NCBI GenBank assembly: GCA_004154925.1
Contig: QJNS01000243.1
Location: forward strand, 51,658-115,657
Direction: 5' to 3'
DNA length: 64,000 nucleotides
From: Monosporascus cannonballus
Lineage: Eukaryota > Ascomycota > Sordariomycetes > Xylariales
Shown here: piece by piece, positions 63,530 through 64,000 of the stretch
Layout: each line of letters opens with the position of its first letter
How positions within the stretch are numbered: the first letter of the stretch is position 1
Translations under genes and position numbers: made by a program
The notes under the pieces: model-generated
Database searches by the model: none
Seen by the model: the letters and a program-made list of their open reading frames with translations, nothing else
What the model was told of the DNA's origin: nothing

Positions 63530-64000
63530 TGATGATTGGTTCTTGATGTGGGGATATGCGCAATGTATATAGCTGTAATTTTAGACTTGGGAAGACTATC
63601 ACGACCTCTGCAATGAGTTATGGGCAAGGGCGATTGCACGCTCTGTGAACTATGAGGGGTGGTTTAGAGGGGTTCCTGGGCCTTGAGGGTATCAGCTCAG
63701 GGGAGTGACGGTTACATTCCGGGCGACCCTTGCGTTTCCGTTAGGACTAAACCCAAAAGCTTTGTGCCTCTATCGCCTACATCTACTGCATTGAGCATAT
63801 ATCGGTTTTCTGGATACATCAGTATGTTTTCACAAGTCTCAATCCTAGGTGCCTGGTTCGGGTAAACTGATTCAAAGGAGGCTGATCCTTGGTTAGTGCA
63901 ATATCTCTCCTAATTCTTAGCAGGTAGTAGGTGCACGCATACGAAGTACATACCGCCACAACCCCCCAGTTTCAGTTAGGTGCACAGTGACACCCGCCCC
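63530..64000. other. Downstream intergenic DNA
   Basis: No gene recognised. A 60-codon open frame (63683-63865) shows no motif and is probably chance. Confidence 0.45.

Noticed and set aside
1..64000. CRISPR arrays, bacterial operons, biosynthetic cluster, telomere repeats
   Set aside because: No regularly spaced short repeats, no bacterial-type genes, no PKS/NRPS-type frames and no TTAGGG arrays were seen.

Overview
The window looks like filamentous ascomycete DNA (Pezizomycotina). Introns are short (47-106 bp) with GT/AG ends and CTAAC-like branch points. Three multi-exon nuclear genes are recognisable. A large AT-rich block is saturated with C-to-T changes in CpA context (TpA-rich, CAG/TGG codons turned to TAG), the mark of repeat-induced point mutation (RIP). 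The species cannot be named from the sequence.

Layout. Bases 1-24687 are a pile of RIP-degraded Ty3/Gypsy LTR retrotransposons, all on the minus strand and nested in one another (M2 is hit by M1 and M3, and M3 is hit by Ma). A 674-bp spacer (24688-25361) follows. Bases 25362-46331 are a second pile, all on the plus strand: a hybrid element A with a solo LTR inside it, then an outer element that splits an old Ty1/Copia RNase H gene, with a further complete element inside the outer element's 3' LTR. The internal regions match chromoviruses: Gag with a CCHC knuckle, protease, reverse transcriptase with a YLDD-type motif, RNase H, integrase with a GPY motif, and a C-terminal chromodomain. Nesting order rests on 5-bp target-site duplications and paired LTR lengths read directly from the sequence.

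Bases 46332-51100 are an island of normal base composition. It holds the tail of the Copia relic, a tRNA-like sequence and one intact six-exon gene for a secreted GH7 cellobiohydrolase-type cellulase on the minus strand. Bases 51104-57956 are a second, scrambled block of truncated RIP-degraded Gypsy pieces.

From 57957 the sequence is ordinary genomic DNA. It starts with two abutting gene fragments (C-terminal parts of a BCS1-like AAA ATPase and of a casein-kinase-1-like kinase). Then come intergenic DNA, the proteasome ATPase subunit gene RPT5 (minus) and a divergent MIX23/Cid2-like gene (plus). RPT5 and MIX23 are housekeeping genes sharing a 788-bp intergenic region. The cellulase sits isolated between two silenced transposon blocks, as in compartmentalised ('two-speed') fungal genomes. 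I saw no new enzymatic system. The most informative signals are the dated nesting, the modular LTR U3 regions, the shared antisense ORF of the retroelements, and the cellulase island.
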